Below, piece by piece: positions 17,015-26,450 of a DNA stretch of 64,000 nt. The notes under the pieces were generated by a model, which saw only the letters and a program-made list of their open reading frames with translations, did no database searches and was not told the origin of the DNA. Position 1 is the first letter of the stretch. Every line of letters begins with the position of its first letter. Origin of the DNA: Paenalcaligenes sp021793095 (GTDB lineage Bacteria > Pseudomonadota > Gammaproteobacteria > Burkholderiales > Burkholderiaceae_B); NCBI GenBank assembly GCA_027317645.1, contig DAHVQS010000003.1, forward strand, positions 1 through 64,000. Direction: 5' to 3'. The position numbers and the translations under genes were made by a program.

Positions 17015-17776
17015 ATGATAGCGTTTGGGCGTTTTTTATTTTTTGGGATTTTATTATTTTTTTGGGTCCTACTAGGATTGGCCATTATTGCCGGCTATTT
17101 TTCTTGGTGTGGTGTCCATAAAAAACAACCTGTGATCCGCTGGTGGTCGCGGCAATTACTGTGCTTATGTCGGGTGCGTATTGAGTTGCAAGGCGCACCC
17201 GCTGCTCAGGGTACGGCTGCTCTGTGGGTTGCAAACCATGTCTCTTGGCTGGATATTTTTGTGATTAATGCTGTGCGCAGCACGCATTTTGTGGCCAAGA
17301 GTGAAATTCGTCGTTGGCCGCTATTAGGTTGGTTGGTCGCAGGGGCCGGGACGGTTTTTATCGAGCGCCAACGCCGCCATGCAATAAAGGCGGTATCCGA
17401 GCAGTTGAGCCATCTGTTTGCCCAAGGCCAGGTGGTGGGTCTTTTCCCCGAGGGGACCACCTCTGATGGCCTCGATGTCCAACGTTTTCACTCCAGCCTC
17501 TTTGGCACAGCCATCGCGGCTAATGTCCCGCTACAGACCATTGCCCTGCGCTTTTATGCGGGGCAACAGCGCAGTACCCGTTTTGCTTTTACCGGGGATC
17601 AGAGTTTGGTGGCCAATATCTGGCAGCTACTGAGCAGCAAAGAACCCGCGCGCGTGCAATGCATTTTTGTCGATGCGCTGCCTGCTGAGCAGTGTGCACG
17701 CATGACCCGCGCCGAGATAAGCAGTTGGGCCTGGCATTCCATTCGCCAAGCCGTGGCGGCTGAGCGAGGGGATTAA
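17015..17776 (+). CDS. 1-acyl-sn-glycerol-3-phosphate acyltransferase family (PlsC-like)
   Basis: 253 residues. An N-terminal membrane anchor (about 5-30) precedes the acyltransferase domain: block I NHVSWLDIF (HX4D, about 74), block II VFIERQRR and block III FPEGTTSDG (about 147). It acylates lysophosphatidate or a related lysolipid at the inner membrane. It could be the housekeeping PlsC or an ornithine-lipid OlsA-type enzyme; the sequence alone does not decide. It follows yqgF by 25 bases and is convergent with apaH. Confidence 0.88.
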   Translation: MIAFGRFLFFGILLFFWVLLGLAIIAGYFSWCGVHKKQPVIRWWSRQLLCLCRVRIELQGAPAAQGTAALWVANHVSWLDIFVINAVRSTHFVAKSEIRRWPLLGWLVAGAGTVFIERQRRHAIKAVSEQLSHLFAQGQVVGLFPEGTTSDGLDVQRFHSSLFGTAIAANVPLQTIALRFYAGQQRSTRFAFTGDQSLVANIWQLLSSKEPARVQCIFVDALPAEQCARMTRAEISSWAWHSIRQAVAAERGD

Positions 17777-17820
17777 TGGCTGGCCGCCGTGCCCAGTGGG
17801 CCACGGCTGTCGTGGGGACA

Positions 17821-18666
17821 TTAAATGGGATCGAGGCTGCGTTTTTCTTGGGCGGGGACTTGTACGATGTGATGATCTTGTAAACGCATGGCTGTCAGTT
17901 GCCCGCCCCAGAGGGCGCCCGTATCGAGGGCGTAGACCCCATATTCATTGAGCAAGCCCAAGGTTGACCAATGGCCAAAGACAATGGGCTGAGTGATTAA
18001 ACGGGGCAGACGAAACCAAGGCTGTAAGTGTTCAGGGGCTTCGGTGGGGGCATTTTTGGCACCAAAATCCAGCGCCCCATCAGCCTGCATATAACGGATG
18101 CGGGTCAGTACATTAATCCCATAGCGCAGTCTATCGTCGCCTTGGAGCTCGGGGGACCAAATAGCGGGCTCATTGCCAAATAGGCTGAGGATACGCTCTT
18201 TCCAGTCATCCCCTTGTAGCACCGCCTCGATATCACGGGCAATCTGGCGCAATTCGGATAGACTCCAGTCCGGAGCGATGCCGGCATGAACAATCAAATG
18301 ATCCGCGGCCTCAAGCAACAAGGGCTGATGACGTAGCCAGTCGACCCAAAAATCCCGCTGTGGGCTCTCTAAAATATCCCCAAAAGTATCGTATCGGTTG
18401 GGTCGGCGTGCCCCAGCAGCCACACTCAAAAAATGAATATCATGATTGCCCAGCACGCATTGGGCACGGTCGCCCAGCTGATATAGCCGTTGCAGGACGC
18501 CTAGGTTATCTGGGCCGCGATTAATGAGATCGCCGGCAAACAGCAATTGGGCTTGGGGGGCGCTACTGATAGCGGGCTGGGCCAACAGGTAATCCAGGCT
18601 TTCAAGGCAGCCTTGCAAATCGCCAATTACCCAGTGTTGAGGATCGTTGGTTTCGGTCATTGTCAT
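17821..18666 (-). CDS. apaH: Symmetrical bis(5'-nucleosyl)-tetraphosphatase
   Basis: Hydrolyses Ap4A to two ADP; recently linked to decapping of Np4-capped RNA. 281 residues. Metallophosphatase motifs are in order: GDLQGCLESL (about 15), FAGDLINRGPDN (about 43), LGNHDIHFL (about 72) and the later HAGI. The start could be MTMTET or two codons later (MTETND). It lies 12 bases downstream of lptG on the same strand. Confidence 0.96.
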   Translation of the reverse strand: MTMTETNDPQHWVIGDLQGCLESLDYLLAQPAISSAPQAQLLFAGDLINRGPDNLGVLQRLYQLGDRAQCVLGNHDIHFLSVAAGARRPNRYDTFGDILESPQRDFWVDWLRHQPLLLEAADHLIVHAGIAPDWSLSELRQIARDIEAVLQGDDWKERILSLFGNEPAIWSPELQGDDRLRYGINVLTRIRYMQADGALDFGAKNAPTEAPEHLQPWFRLPRLITQPIVFGHWSTLGLLNEYGVYALDTGALWGGQLTAMRLQDHHIVQVPAQEKRSLDPI

Positions 18667-18678
18667 GAAGGGTTGGCA

Positions 18679-19836
18679 TCAATTGGGTCGACGGGCGCGC
18701 AAGAACCGTCGATTGCGGTTTTCCAGTATTAGCAGAGCGATGAAAGCAGTAATGAGCATACTCAAATTGGGCAGTAGCGCAGTGACCCAAGGAGACCATT
18801 GGCTGAGCATGCCCAAGTTAAGAGTGAGTTGGTTGAGCATAAAAAACCCCACCCCAACCACAATGCCTAAAAAGATCTTTGAGCCTGCTCCGCCCCGGCG
18901 CGTTTGCATGAAACTGATCGGTGCCGCGATGGTGATCATCACCAATAGGCTAAAGGGGTAGGCAAACTTGCGCCAGAGCGCCACCACCTGGCGTGTGGTT
19001 TGGAGCTGATTATCCTCAAGGTAGCTGATGTAATCCAGTAAATCTGCTGCCGCCATGCGTTCCGGGGTCAAAATACGCGCCAAGAGACGCTCTGAGGTCA
19101 GTGCGGTGGGCAAGACAGTGGAGGGGTCTGTTTCTATCTTTATTAGTGGCTCTTGTGGGGCGGTTGTGTGCTCTAAAAAGTGTATGGCATCGGGATGGAT
19201 GTTGGTCACCACGCTCTCATCTAGGCGTAGTTCTTCGTCTTTGAGTACACCGCTTTTTGCTTCGGTCATGGATTTCAGGTTGAGATGTTCATCCAGCAAA
19301 TAAACGGTGATGTTTTGTACTTGTCCCTGACTTTGTAAGCGCTTGATATTGATGATACGGATGGTGCCGTCTTGGCCTTTTTCCCTAAACCAATAACCGC
19401 TGGACAGTCGACCGCCCCCTGCGCGCCCGATGATCTCTAAGCTCGCCTCATTGGCACGTATTTCCGTGCGTGGGGCAATGTACTCAGACAAAAGCATGGC
19501 TAACACCATGAGTGGAATGGTGATCGCCCACAGCATCATGAGTAGTTTCATCCCACTGATGCCCGAGACGCGTAAAATCACGAGCTCGTTGCGCTGTGCT
19601 AACCCCGCCAGCGCCAAAATACTGCCAATGAGCAGGCCAATAGGTAACAGCTCATAGAGCTGCGTGGGCATGCTCAATGCCTCGAGATAGAGCAGATTAG
19701 CGACGCTAAAGGTGGCGCTCAGGCGGTCCAACTCGTCAATGAGATTGAAAAAAGTAAATAACCCCATCAAGGCCAAGAGGACAATCGCACTGGCACGATA
19801 AATTTCAGCAGCGAGATAGCGAAGGGCAATGCTCAT
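18679..19836 (-). CDS. lptG: LPS export ABC transporter permease LptG
   Basis: Transmembrane subunit of LptB2FG, which extracts LPS from the inner membrane. 385 residues: three N-terminal membrane segments, a periplasmic beta-jellyroll region (about 130-270) and three C-terminal membrane segments. The stretch LLPIGLLIGSILALAGLAQR followed by NELVILRVSG and then SEYIAPRTE matches LptG better than LptF. The usual partner lptF is not adjacent; neighbours are mtgA (upstream) and apaH (downstream). Confidence 0.9.
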   Translation of the reverse strand: MSIALRYLAAEIYRASAIVLLALMGLFTFFNLIDELDRLSATFSVANLLYLEALSMPTQLYELLPIGLLIGSILALAGLAQRNELVILRVSGISGMKLLMMLWAITIPLMVLAMLLSEYIAPRTEIRANEASLEIIGRAGGGRLSSGYWFREKGQDGTIRIINIKRLQSQGQVQNITVYLLDEHLNLKSMTEAKSGVLKDEELRLDESVVTNIHPDAIHFLEHTTAPQEPLIKIETDPSTVLPTALTSERLLARILTPERMAAADLLDYISYLEDNQLQTTRQVVALWRKFAYPFSLLVMITIAAPISFMQTRRGGAGSKIFLGIVVGVGFFMLNQLTLNLGMLSQWSPWVTALLPNLSMLITAFIALLILENRNRRFLRARRPN

Positions 19837-19841
19837 AGTGG

Positions 19842-20576
19842 TTAAGGTGTCTCTACCAAACGCATGCGCTGTGCGATGGTTTGGGTGCGTTGACGTAAAT
19901 AGGGCGTCGCCCCGTGAGAATCATAATAGCGAGGGTTGGGTAACATCACCGCGAGTTGGGCGGCCTGCTGGGCAGAGAGCTGACCGGCCCCCGTATTAAA
20001 ATAGCGTTGTGCTGCCGCCTGTGCCCCAAAGTGGCGATTGCCCCATTGGGCAATATTGAGGTAGAGCTCCATGATGCGCTTTTTACTGAGCATGAGCTCG
20101 AGCATATAAGCCAAGAGCAACTCTTGGGCTTTGCGTGCGTAGCTACGCTTGGGTGAAAGAAATAAGTTTTTAGCTAATTGCTGTGTGATGGTAGAGCCGC
20201 CGCGTCGCCGTGTTGAGCCCTTGCTCGCTTGGGCACGATTATACGCCCAAGCATCGCGAATGGCATCCCATTCCACCCCATCATGGTATAAAAAATTTGA
20301 ATCTTCAGAGGCGATGACCGCCCGGATGAGGTTGGGGTTGATCTGCTCGTAGTCTACCCACTCATGCACGATGCTAGCCGTTGGGTCTTCGGCGCGTAAT
20401 TCCTTGATGGTGGCGCGCATAAAAGAGCTCGCCCTAGGATTAAACTGCTGATACCACAAAATACGGGCCATAAAGCTCAGTTGATAAAGCAAAAAAAAGA
20501 TCACCAGCCCGACCAATAGATTGCGTATCCATTGGCGGCGATTCCAGTTGGGCCAGTGTAGTTTGCGCAGTCTCAT
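19842..20576 (-). CDS. mtgA: Monofunctional biosynthetic peptidoglycan transglycosylase
   Basis: GT51 glycosyltransferase without a transpeptidase domain. The start MRLRKLHW at 20576 gives 244 residues; upstream in-frame codons run into aroE. There is one membrane anchor (about 20-40). Motifs: EDSNFLYHDG (catalytic Glu, EDxxFxxHxG), RRGGSTITQQLAKNLFLS and KRIMELYLNIAQWG. It lies 20 bases after aroE, the common aroE-mtgA order in Burkholderiales. Confidence 0.95.
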   Translation of the reverse strand: MRLRKLHWPNWNRRQWIRNLLVGLVIFFLLYQLSFMARILWYQQFNPRASSFMRATIKELRAEDPTASIVHEWVDYEQINPNLIRAVIASEDSNFLYHDGVEWDAIRDAWAYNRAQASKGSTRRRGGSTITQQLAKNLFLSPKRSYARKAQELLLAYMLELMLSKKRIMELYLNIAQWGNRHFGAQAAAQRYFNTGAGQLSAQQAAQLAVMLPNPRYYDSHGATPYLRQRTQTIAQRMRLVETP

Positions 20577-20596
20577 GATGTATACAAAAGGGTAAC

Positions 20597-21436
20597 CTAG
20601 AGCTGTGCTCTGAGCTGTTGACGTACCGTAGTGGTTCCCGGGCGCTGCCCAAACCAAATGGCAAAGCTACTGGCCGCCTGCTCGACCAACATGCCCAATC
20701 CATCGGCGACCCGCTGCGCCCCTTGGGCCTGAGCATGCTGCATAAATGGCGTGGGTTGGGCACCATAAACCATATCGTAAGCCAGGGCGTTGGGCGCATA
20801 ATCAATGGCGCCATGCTGCAGGCCTGCCGTGCCCAAGCTGGCAGAGGTGGCGTTAATCACGATGTCCCACTGTCCTTGGGTATCCTGTAGGCTGCCAACT
20901 GCGAGTCGCGGGGCAAACTGAGGCTGCTGAGTGCTCAATTCCTCGGCGATTTGTGTGGCGCGGGCCGGGGTCCTATTGATGATCTTCAAGGTCTGAGCCC
21001 CTGCTTCTAACAAGGGAATCAAGACCCCACGGGTGGCGCCGCCCGCCCCAATAATCAAGATGCGCTGACCCTTGGGATCGGCATGGAGCCTTTTTAAATC
21101 ATAGACCAACCCTTCGCCATCGGTATTACATCCATGCAGTTGGCCCTCGGCCATCCATAGGGTATTGACTGCCCCGGCCAAGCGCGCACGTGGACTGCTG
21201 TGGGCAGCCAAAGCAAAGGCCCGTTCTTTAAATGGGACGGTGACATTGAGTCCATGGCCGCCGCGCGCAAAAAAATCTTGGACAGTGCGCTCAAAATCAG
21301 GGATCTCACTCAAAATGCGCTCATAATGCACATTTAGGCCCAAGCTGTGTGCAAAGGCATGGTGAATTTGAGGGGAAAGACTATGTGCGATGGGATGACC
21401 GATCACCGCGCAATGGGCAGGGGTTGGTGTATTCAT
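20597..21436 (-). CDS. aroE: Shikimate dehydrogenase
   Basis: NADPH-dependent reduction of 3-dehydroshikimate. 279 residues. Shikimate-binding SLSPQIHHAFA (about 19) and NVTVPFKERAF with the catalytic Lys (about 65), NTDGEG, nucleotide-binding GAGGATRGV (about 125) and NRTPARA are present. It overlaps the upstream TonB-like gene by 4 bases (ATGA). Confidence 0.96.
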   Translation of the reverse strand: MNTPTPAHCAVIGHPIAHSLSPQIHHAFAHSLGLNVHYERILSEIPDFERTVQDFFARGGHGLNVTVPFKERAFALAAHSSPRARLAGAVNTLWMAEGQLHGCNTDGEGLVYDLKRLHADPKGQRILIIGAGGATRGVLIPLLEAGAQTLKIINRTPARATQIAEELSTQQPQFAPRLAVGSLQDTQGQWDIVINATSASLGTAGLQHGAIDYAPNALAYDMVYGAQPTPFMQHAQAQGAQRVADGLGMLVEQAASSFAIWFGQRPGTTTVRQQLRAQL

Positions 21437-22302
21437 GGTGCTGTTGTGCTGGTATGCAGTTGTCCTTGTTCAAAATGCCAGGTACGCGTGATGGCCAAGA
21501 CATCCGTGTCTTTGGCCATCTCAGGGCTAAATGGCGCAAAGGGCGCTGCCAGATGAATAATCCGTCGGGCGGCCAAATTAAAAATTGGATCATCAGCGGG
21601 TTGGTCAATATCAACGCGTTGTATCTCGCCGCTGTGGTTAATATATACCGTGATTTGTAAACTAGCGGAAGCTTTGCCACGGGCCTGTTCTGGATAATGC
21701 TCCGTACCGATTTGTTCTATTTTGGCCTGCCACGCCTGAATATAAGCCGCAAAAGGCGATGCCTGCGTGCTGGGCCCCACAAAGGTATAGCGCGGGCGTG
21801 CCTGGGCGCGCTCAATGCGTAGTGCGATCTCAGCCAGGCGCTGTTGCACAATAGTGAGGTCATCATCGCCTTGCCCCGTGGGCATGAGTTTCGGTGCGGT
21901 ATCGGCCTCGGGTGTGGTGGAGGCAATATTTTCTGCCTGTTCTTGGAGTCGATGCAGTAATTCGCGTTGTTCGGTTTCCAGCTCTTGTTGTTTCCGTTGT
22001 AAGGCCTGTAAAAATAGATTGTCGATGCTCAAGGGCCCACTGCCATGCAGGGGGCTGCTGGCGACTCCCTCAGCGTCCTCTCCGCCACCCTGGGCATCCC
22101 ATTGGGCCAAACGCTCTGCAATATCGGGGGTTTCTAAAGTGCGGTAATTAATCACTGCGGTGGGTAAATCAGGGGTCTGGGCGCGCATTTTTTCTCCACT
22201 CGGTAGCCAGGCCCAAATCAGCAGTACATGCAGCAGCACAGAGACCACTGCTGCAGGCCATAAATAATCTTTATCTAAGGGGTTTTGTTTTACTCTGCGC
22301 AT
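21433..22302 (-). CDS. TonB-like energy-transducer family protein
   Basis: 289 residues. A short basic N-terminus, one membrane segment (about 14-33) and a Gln/Glu-rich helical middle region (about 95-150, QALQRKQQELETEQRELL) precede a C-terminal TonB-type fold (about 205-280: LQITVYINHSGEIQRVDI, FNLAARRIIHLAAPFAPF). The Pro-Lys/Pro-Glu spacer of classical TonB is absent and exbB/exbD are not nearby. It is therefore more likely a TonB-fold cell-envelope protein conserved upstream of aroE than the main siderophore TonB. It overlaps the RNase II-family gene by 13 bases. Confidence 0.8.
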   Translation of the reverse strand: MRRVKQNPLDKDYLWPAAVVSVLLHVLLIWAWLPSGEKMRAQTPDLPTAVINYRTLETPDIAERLAQWDAQGGGEDAEGVASSPLHGSGPLSIDNLFLQALQRKQQELETEQRELLHRLQEQAENIASTTPEADTAPKLMPTGQGDDDLTIVQQRLAEIALRIERAQARPRYTFVGPSTQASPFAAYIQAWQAKIEQIGTEHYPEQARGKASASLQITVYINHSGEIQRVDIDQPADDPIFNLAARRIIHLAAPFAPFSPEMAKDTDVLAITRTWHFEQGQLHTSTTAP

Positions 22303-24203
22303 GCATCATCAGGGGTGCAAACCTCGATTAAACGACAGCCCAAGCTAAGATCTACCTCATTGATATCGAGCACCTCGATCCAAACCCCTTGGCCGCGTTC
22401 GAGCTCTGGGAGCCCCGGCACAGAGGTGACCAGAGGGACTTCGGTAAAACGCACCAGATCATTACGAATGACTTGGGCATGCAAGTGGGTCTTTTGTTGT
22501 TGCTGTAACCAACGCAGGGCCCAGTATCTTTCAATTTTATGCTGAAAGGCATTCCAAGCACTATATTGCTCTTCAAAGGTGCTGATGACGGCAAACAGGT
22601 CTGGATCCTTGGGTTGATAGGGAGCGACTAACCGAGCAGATACCCCATGCTGAGCCGCCGCAATGATTTGTCGTTGATTGGCTAAATCAATATAGCGGCG
22701 CAAAGGAGAGGTGGCCCACATGTAATAAGGCACGCCAATACTTTTATGCGGCAGTGCATGTGTTGACATGCGCGTGCGCATATTTTGCTGCGAACGAAAG
22801 GCCGCTGGCAGGCCATGCTGCTGTAACAAGCCGGCCCAAAGCATGTTGGTCAAAATCATGAGCTCTGCGGTGATGATTCCCAGGGGCGATTGTCGGTCAC
22901 GCGGAATCAAATGAACGGTGCTATTAGGGTCATCTGCAGGCCCCTCTAATTCAAAGAGAAACTCGGCACGGTCGTTATTTTCAGGCCAACCGCGCGCCTC
23001 TTCGCGTTGTTGGCGCAGCCGTTGGGTGGCTGTCCACAAGGGACGCAGAAAGTCGCCATAAGGAATCGATTGCGCGGGGTCTTCAAGTGCGTCTTGGTTG
23101 ATTTGGCCTTTGAGATTTTCATGAAAAAGGTTTTGAGTGACGCGAATACGCTCTATGCGCGTGGCATGGGTCAGCACCTCACCGCTTTCGAGATCCAAAT
23201 CCACATACAAAGACAGGGTGGGCCGTTCTTGGTTTTCCAACAAAGAGAACTGCTCGATCAAGGCCTCTGGCAGCATAGGGATCTTTTGCCCCGGCATATA
23301 AACAGTGGCCATCCGCTGGCGCGCTTGTTCGTCCCAGTGAGAGTGTCGCTCAATGCCCAGTGCCGGCACTGCAATATGGATACCAATACGTAGGCGCTGA
23401 GCGTCCAACGGTTGTATTGAAAAGGCATCGTCAATTTCTGTAGTGCCCGCATCATCGATGGAGTACGCCTCAACGGTAGCCTCGGGGTAGGCTTGGAGAT
23501 CCAGCGTGCAGGAGGGGACGGTGCCCTCAAAGGCCAAGCCTTTGGGAAAATGCTCAGAAAAGAATTGATGACGGTGTAGTGCCAAAGGACTGGACCAAGC
23601 ATTCAGCTCGAGTAATAACGTTTCTGGACTACATTTTTTGGCATCTAAGGCGGCTTGAAAGGCCTTCCACTCTGTGCTGTTTTTATCCGGGCGTAGGAGT
23701 AAATCTTCGGCCTGGGCCGCGATTTCGTCAGGTAATTCACCTCGGAGCATGGCCTCGGTCAATGCTTCTTGGCGCTCTTCTTCGAGGCGACGACGCTCAA
23801 TGGCCGCCAAGGCAGCCCGCAAGGTTTCCGGTGGGGCTGGGCGGTATTTACCGGCCCCACGACGATGAAAATAAGCAGGTGCAGCATGCACGGCAAAAAT
23901 AAAGGCTGCTTTTTGCACGGCGCTGGGTTGGGCCGTCCCATAATATTCCGCGGCAAATTCCGCGGCCTCAAACCCTTCTGCGGGGGCGCATTCCCAGACA
24001 AAATCAATGTCAATGTCTGCGGCCAACGACTCGGCTTGGGCGAGCAATTGGTCGGGCTCAGGGCGCTCGAATTCCATAAACACGCGATCCGTGCGAATTT
24101 TAGAGCGTTTACCCGTGGCAGATTCGACTTGTAGACTGCGTTCAGCGCGCGAAAAAACTTTTTCCGCCTTGAATCTACTGTTATCTTCGTAAAGGACGTA
24201 CAT
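22290..24203 (-). CDS. RNase II/RNase R family exoribonuclease
   Basis: 637 residues, a 3'-5' exoribonuclease. The central RNB domain (about 240-530) shows the catalytic acidic cluster SIDDAGTTEIDDAFSI, then GIHIAVPA, and later MILTNMLWAG and WATSPLRRYIDLANQRQI. The N-terminal third is helical, with charged EER-rich segments, and lacks an obvious pair of cold-shock domains. A C-terminal S1-like region (about 570-635) is recognisable only by position. It resembles the short RNase II-like form of betaproteobacteria rather than RNase R. It heads the rnb-tonB-aroE-mtgA series. Confidence 0.9.
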   Translation of the reverse strand: MYVLYEDNSRFKAEKVFSRAERSLQVESATGKRSKIRTDRVFMEFERPEPDQLLAQAESLAADIDIDFVWECAPAEGFEAAEFAAEYYGTAQPSAVQKAAFIFAVHAAPAYFHRRGAGKYRPAPPETLRAALAAIERRRLEEERQEALTEAMLRGELPDEIAAQAEDLLLRPDKNSTEWKAFQAALDAKKCSPETLLLELNAWSSPLALHRHQFFSEHFPKGLAFEGTVPSCTLDLQAYPEATVEAYSIDDAGTTEIDDAFSIQPLDAQRLRIGIHIAVPALGIERHSHWDEQARQRMATVYMPGQKIPMLPEALIEQFSLLENQERPTLSLYVDLDLESGEVLTHATRIERIRVTQNLFHENLKGQINQDALEDPAQSIPYGDFLRPLWTATQRLRQQREEARGWPENNDRAEFLFELEGPADDPNSTVHLIPRDRQSPLGIITAELMILTNMLWAGLLQQHGLPAAFRSQQNMRTRMSTHALPHKSIGVPYYMWATSPLRRYIDLANQRQIIAAAQHGVSARLVAPYQPKDPDLFAVISTFEEQYSAWNAFQHKIERYWALRWLQQQQKTHLHAQVIRNDLVRFTEVPLVTSVPGLPELERGQGVWIEVLDINEVDLSLGCRLIEVCTPDDACAE

Positions 24204-24263
24204 TGCTTGACAGGCCTGTAGGTGAGCTAAAAGTGCAAATAAGTGACTGAAAGGGCGGTGTGT

Positions 24264-24878
24264 TTAGCCATCATGACGCGTGGACTGGCGTGTCGCAGCA
24301 TCTGTTCCATCCAGAAAGGCAAAAACTTGTGGCAGATAGTTTTCAAAATCTGAAAGCCCATGATCACTGCCGGAAATAATCTCTTGTTTGGCCCCAGCGT
24401 AATGCGCCGCCATTTCGCGCCAATCCAACAGCTCATCACCGGTGGCAGCGATGAGAAAGTAGCGTTCGGGGTGTGTGATCTGGGAAATTTCAAGGGCAGC
24501 CAACGCCGCCACATCGGCCTCAGTAAACTCAAAAGGCTCATTGGTATGAAAATTAGTGAGTGGGCCGACATAATGTGCCAGATCACGGGCAGCATGCACG
24601 ACGGGATTGAGCGCCACGCACTGTGCATCGGGCCATTGTTCAGCGAGGTAAGTGGCATAAAAACCGCCCAGCGACGAACCCATAATAGTCAGTGGCTGGC
24701 CGGGTTGGTGATGCGTGTTGATCAGTTGGCGGCATTGCTCAATGGCGCGTGCAGGTTGTGTGCTTAGCTGAGGACAGTGCCATCGCTGGGCCTGACCCCG
24801 CGCTTGTAAGGCGCCATACATGATCTGAGATTTTGCAGATAAAGGCGAAGAGCGAAAGCCGTGTAGATAAAGAAACAT
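24264..24878 (-). CDS. YqiA-type alpha/beta-hydrolase (esterase)
   Basis: 204 residues. LYLHGFRSSP at the N-terminus forms the oxyanion region. The nucleophile elbow is GSSLGGFYAT (Ser about 68), and the catalytic His is in SGSDHGLSDFENYL (about 175). This matches the YqiA/YcfP group of small esterases acting on short acyl esters. The stop lies 60 bases upstream of the RNase gene and the start 20 bases after mpl, so it is likely cotranscribed with mpl. Confidence 0.88.
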   Translation of the reverse strand: MFLYLHGFRSSPLSAKSQIMYGALQARGQAQRWHCPQLSTQPARAIEQCRQLINTHHQPGQPLTIMGSSLGGFYATYLAEQWPDAQCVALNPVVHAARDLAHYVGPLTNFHTNEPFEFTEADVAALAALEISQITHPERYFLIAATGDELLDWREMAAHYAGAKQEIISGSDHGLSDFENYLPQVFAFLDGTDAATRQSTRHDG

Positions 24879-24898
24879 GATGCGAGATAGTTAAAAGC

Positions 24899-26269
24899 TT
24901 ATGAATCAAAGCGCGCCTGCAAAGCCTGCAGGATCCGGTCGTGAACATTGCCAAAATGACCGTTGCTCATCACGATGATTTTATCGTTTGGGGCAGCGGC
25001 ATGAGCCACCGCCTGGGCCAAAGCGTCGTATTGGTAGTGGACGTGTAAGCGTTCACCCAGCGCGGATAACGCCTCTTGAGCATTCCATTTTAAAGCATGT
25101 TTACCCTCAGTTTCTTGGTAACAAAACACACTGTCTGCATGCCCGAGCGCCGCCGGTAAATCGGCCACCAAGGCACCCTCGCGCATGGTGTTGGAACGCG
25201 GCTCGAAGACGGCGATGATGCGCCCCGAAGACAGGTTTTTACGCACGCCCTGCAAAGTGGTGGTGATTGCAGTGGGATGGTGGGCAAAATCATCAAAAAC
25301 CTCGATATCCGCGACTGTGCCACGTAACTCTAGTCGTCGTTTGATGCCTTGGAACACGCTCAGGGCCGCGCAAGCATTGTCCAAGCTCACGCCTACTTGG
25401 TGGCTGGCAGCAATGGCGGCGAGTGCATTTTGTGCATTGTGCTCACCGCGTAGCCCCCACTCGATGATCGCGCTATCGGCACCGTGATGAATGCGCAGAT
25501 GCCCATTGGGTTGCCATTGGTAGTGCCAGCCTTGGGGCGTATTCAAACGAGTGACCGGCGTCCAACAGCCCCGCTCAAGGACGCGATCCAAAGCCGGGCT
25601 GTCGGCGGGGCTCAAAATGGCTCCATTGTTGGGTATGGTGCGTACAAAATGATGAAACTGGGTTTCGATGGCTGCTAAATCTGGAAAAATGTCGGCATGA
25701 TCAAATTCTAGGTTGTGTAAAATGGCCGTGCGGGCATGGTAATGCACAAACTTTGAGCGCTTATCAAAAAAAGCGGTGTCGTATTCATCCGCCTCGATGA
25801 CAAAGAGTTCGCCGCGCGGGTCAAAATGTGCGGACACCTCTAGATCGGGGGCAATGCCACCGATGAGAAAATTGGGGTGGCGACCGGCATGCTTTAATAT
25901 CCACGCCAGCATTGAGCTGGTGGTGGTTTTGCCATGTGTGCCAGCGACAGCTAATACATGCTGATGACGTAAAATATGATCGCCTAACCACTGTGGCCCC
26001 GAGGTATAGGGCAGGCCCCGTGCCAGGATCGCCTCCATCAGCGGATTGCCACGGGCCACCACATTGCCGATCACAAAAAGATCGGGCTTGAGCTCGAGTT
26101 GCTCGGTGCCAAAGCCCTCGATGAGTGCAATGCCCTGCTCCTCTAGCTGGGTGCTCATGGGCGGATAAACGCCGGCATCACAGCCAGTGACCTTGTGCCC
26201 TGCCGCACGTGCGAGCAAGGCCAGCCCACCCATAAATGTCCCACAAATCCCTAAAATATGAATATGCAT
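24899..26269 (-). CDS. mpl: UDP-N-acetylmuramate:L-alanyl-gamma-D-glutamyl-meso-diaminopimelate ligase
   Basis: Murein recycling enzyme that reattaches the recovered tripeptide to UDP-MurNAc. 456 residues, Mur-ligase architecture: N-terminal HILGICGTFMGGLALLARA, ATP-binding GTHGKTTTSSMLAW (about 109), and the C-terminal FDDFAHHPTAITTTL (about 335), which distinguishes Mpl from MurC. Together with anmK at 42.4 kb it indicates active cell-wall recycling. Confidence 0.95.
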   Translation of the reverse strand: MHIHILGICGTFMGGLALLARAAGHKVTGCDAGVYPPMSTQLEEQGIALIEGFGTEQLELKPDLFVIGNVVARGNPLMEAILARGLPYTSGPQWLGDHILRHQHVLAVAGTHGKTTTSSMLAWILKHAGRHPNFLIGGIAPDLEVSAHFDPRGELFVIEADEYDTAFFDKRSKFVHYHARTAILHNLEFDHADIFPDLAAIETQFHHFVRTIPNNGAILSPADSPALDRVLERGCWTPVTRLNTPQGWHYQWQPNGHLRIHHGADSAIIEWGLRGEHNAQNALAAIAASHQVGVSLDNACAALSVFQGIKRRLELRGTVADIEVFDDFAHHPTAITTTLQGVRKNLSSGRIIAVFEPRSNTMREGALVADLPAALGHADSVFCYQETEGKHALKWNAQEALSALGERLHVHYQYDALAQAVAHAAAPNDKIIVMSNGHFGNVHDRILQALQARFDS

Positions 26270-26450
26270 CTGCTCTCCCGGCCCATTAAATTAACTGCAC
26301 GCATGCAGCTTGATAATAAAGCAAGGAAACTTAAAAGCAAATGCACAGACCAACCAACATGGGCGTGAATCATACACTGCGTTTTGCCGCTTTATTAATC
26401 ATTGAGATGACTGCACTCAATGTACTTAAGGGGTAGGAAAGGCCAAATCA

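Noticed and set aside
21349..21660. Plus-strand open frames opposite aroE and the TonB-like gene
   Set aside because: They shadow well-supported minus-strand genes and show no domain pattern.
22007..24134. Several long plus-strand frames opposite the RNase II-family gene
   Set aside because: Antisense shadows of a GC-rich coding region; no ribosome-binding sites or motifs.
26341..26436. 31-codon frame between mpl and the TlpA-like gene
   Set aside because: A possible AAGGA lies too far (about 15 bases) from the ATG, the composition is unremarkable, and the frame lies in the region expected to hold divergent promoters.
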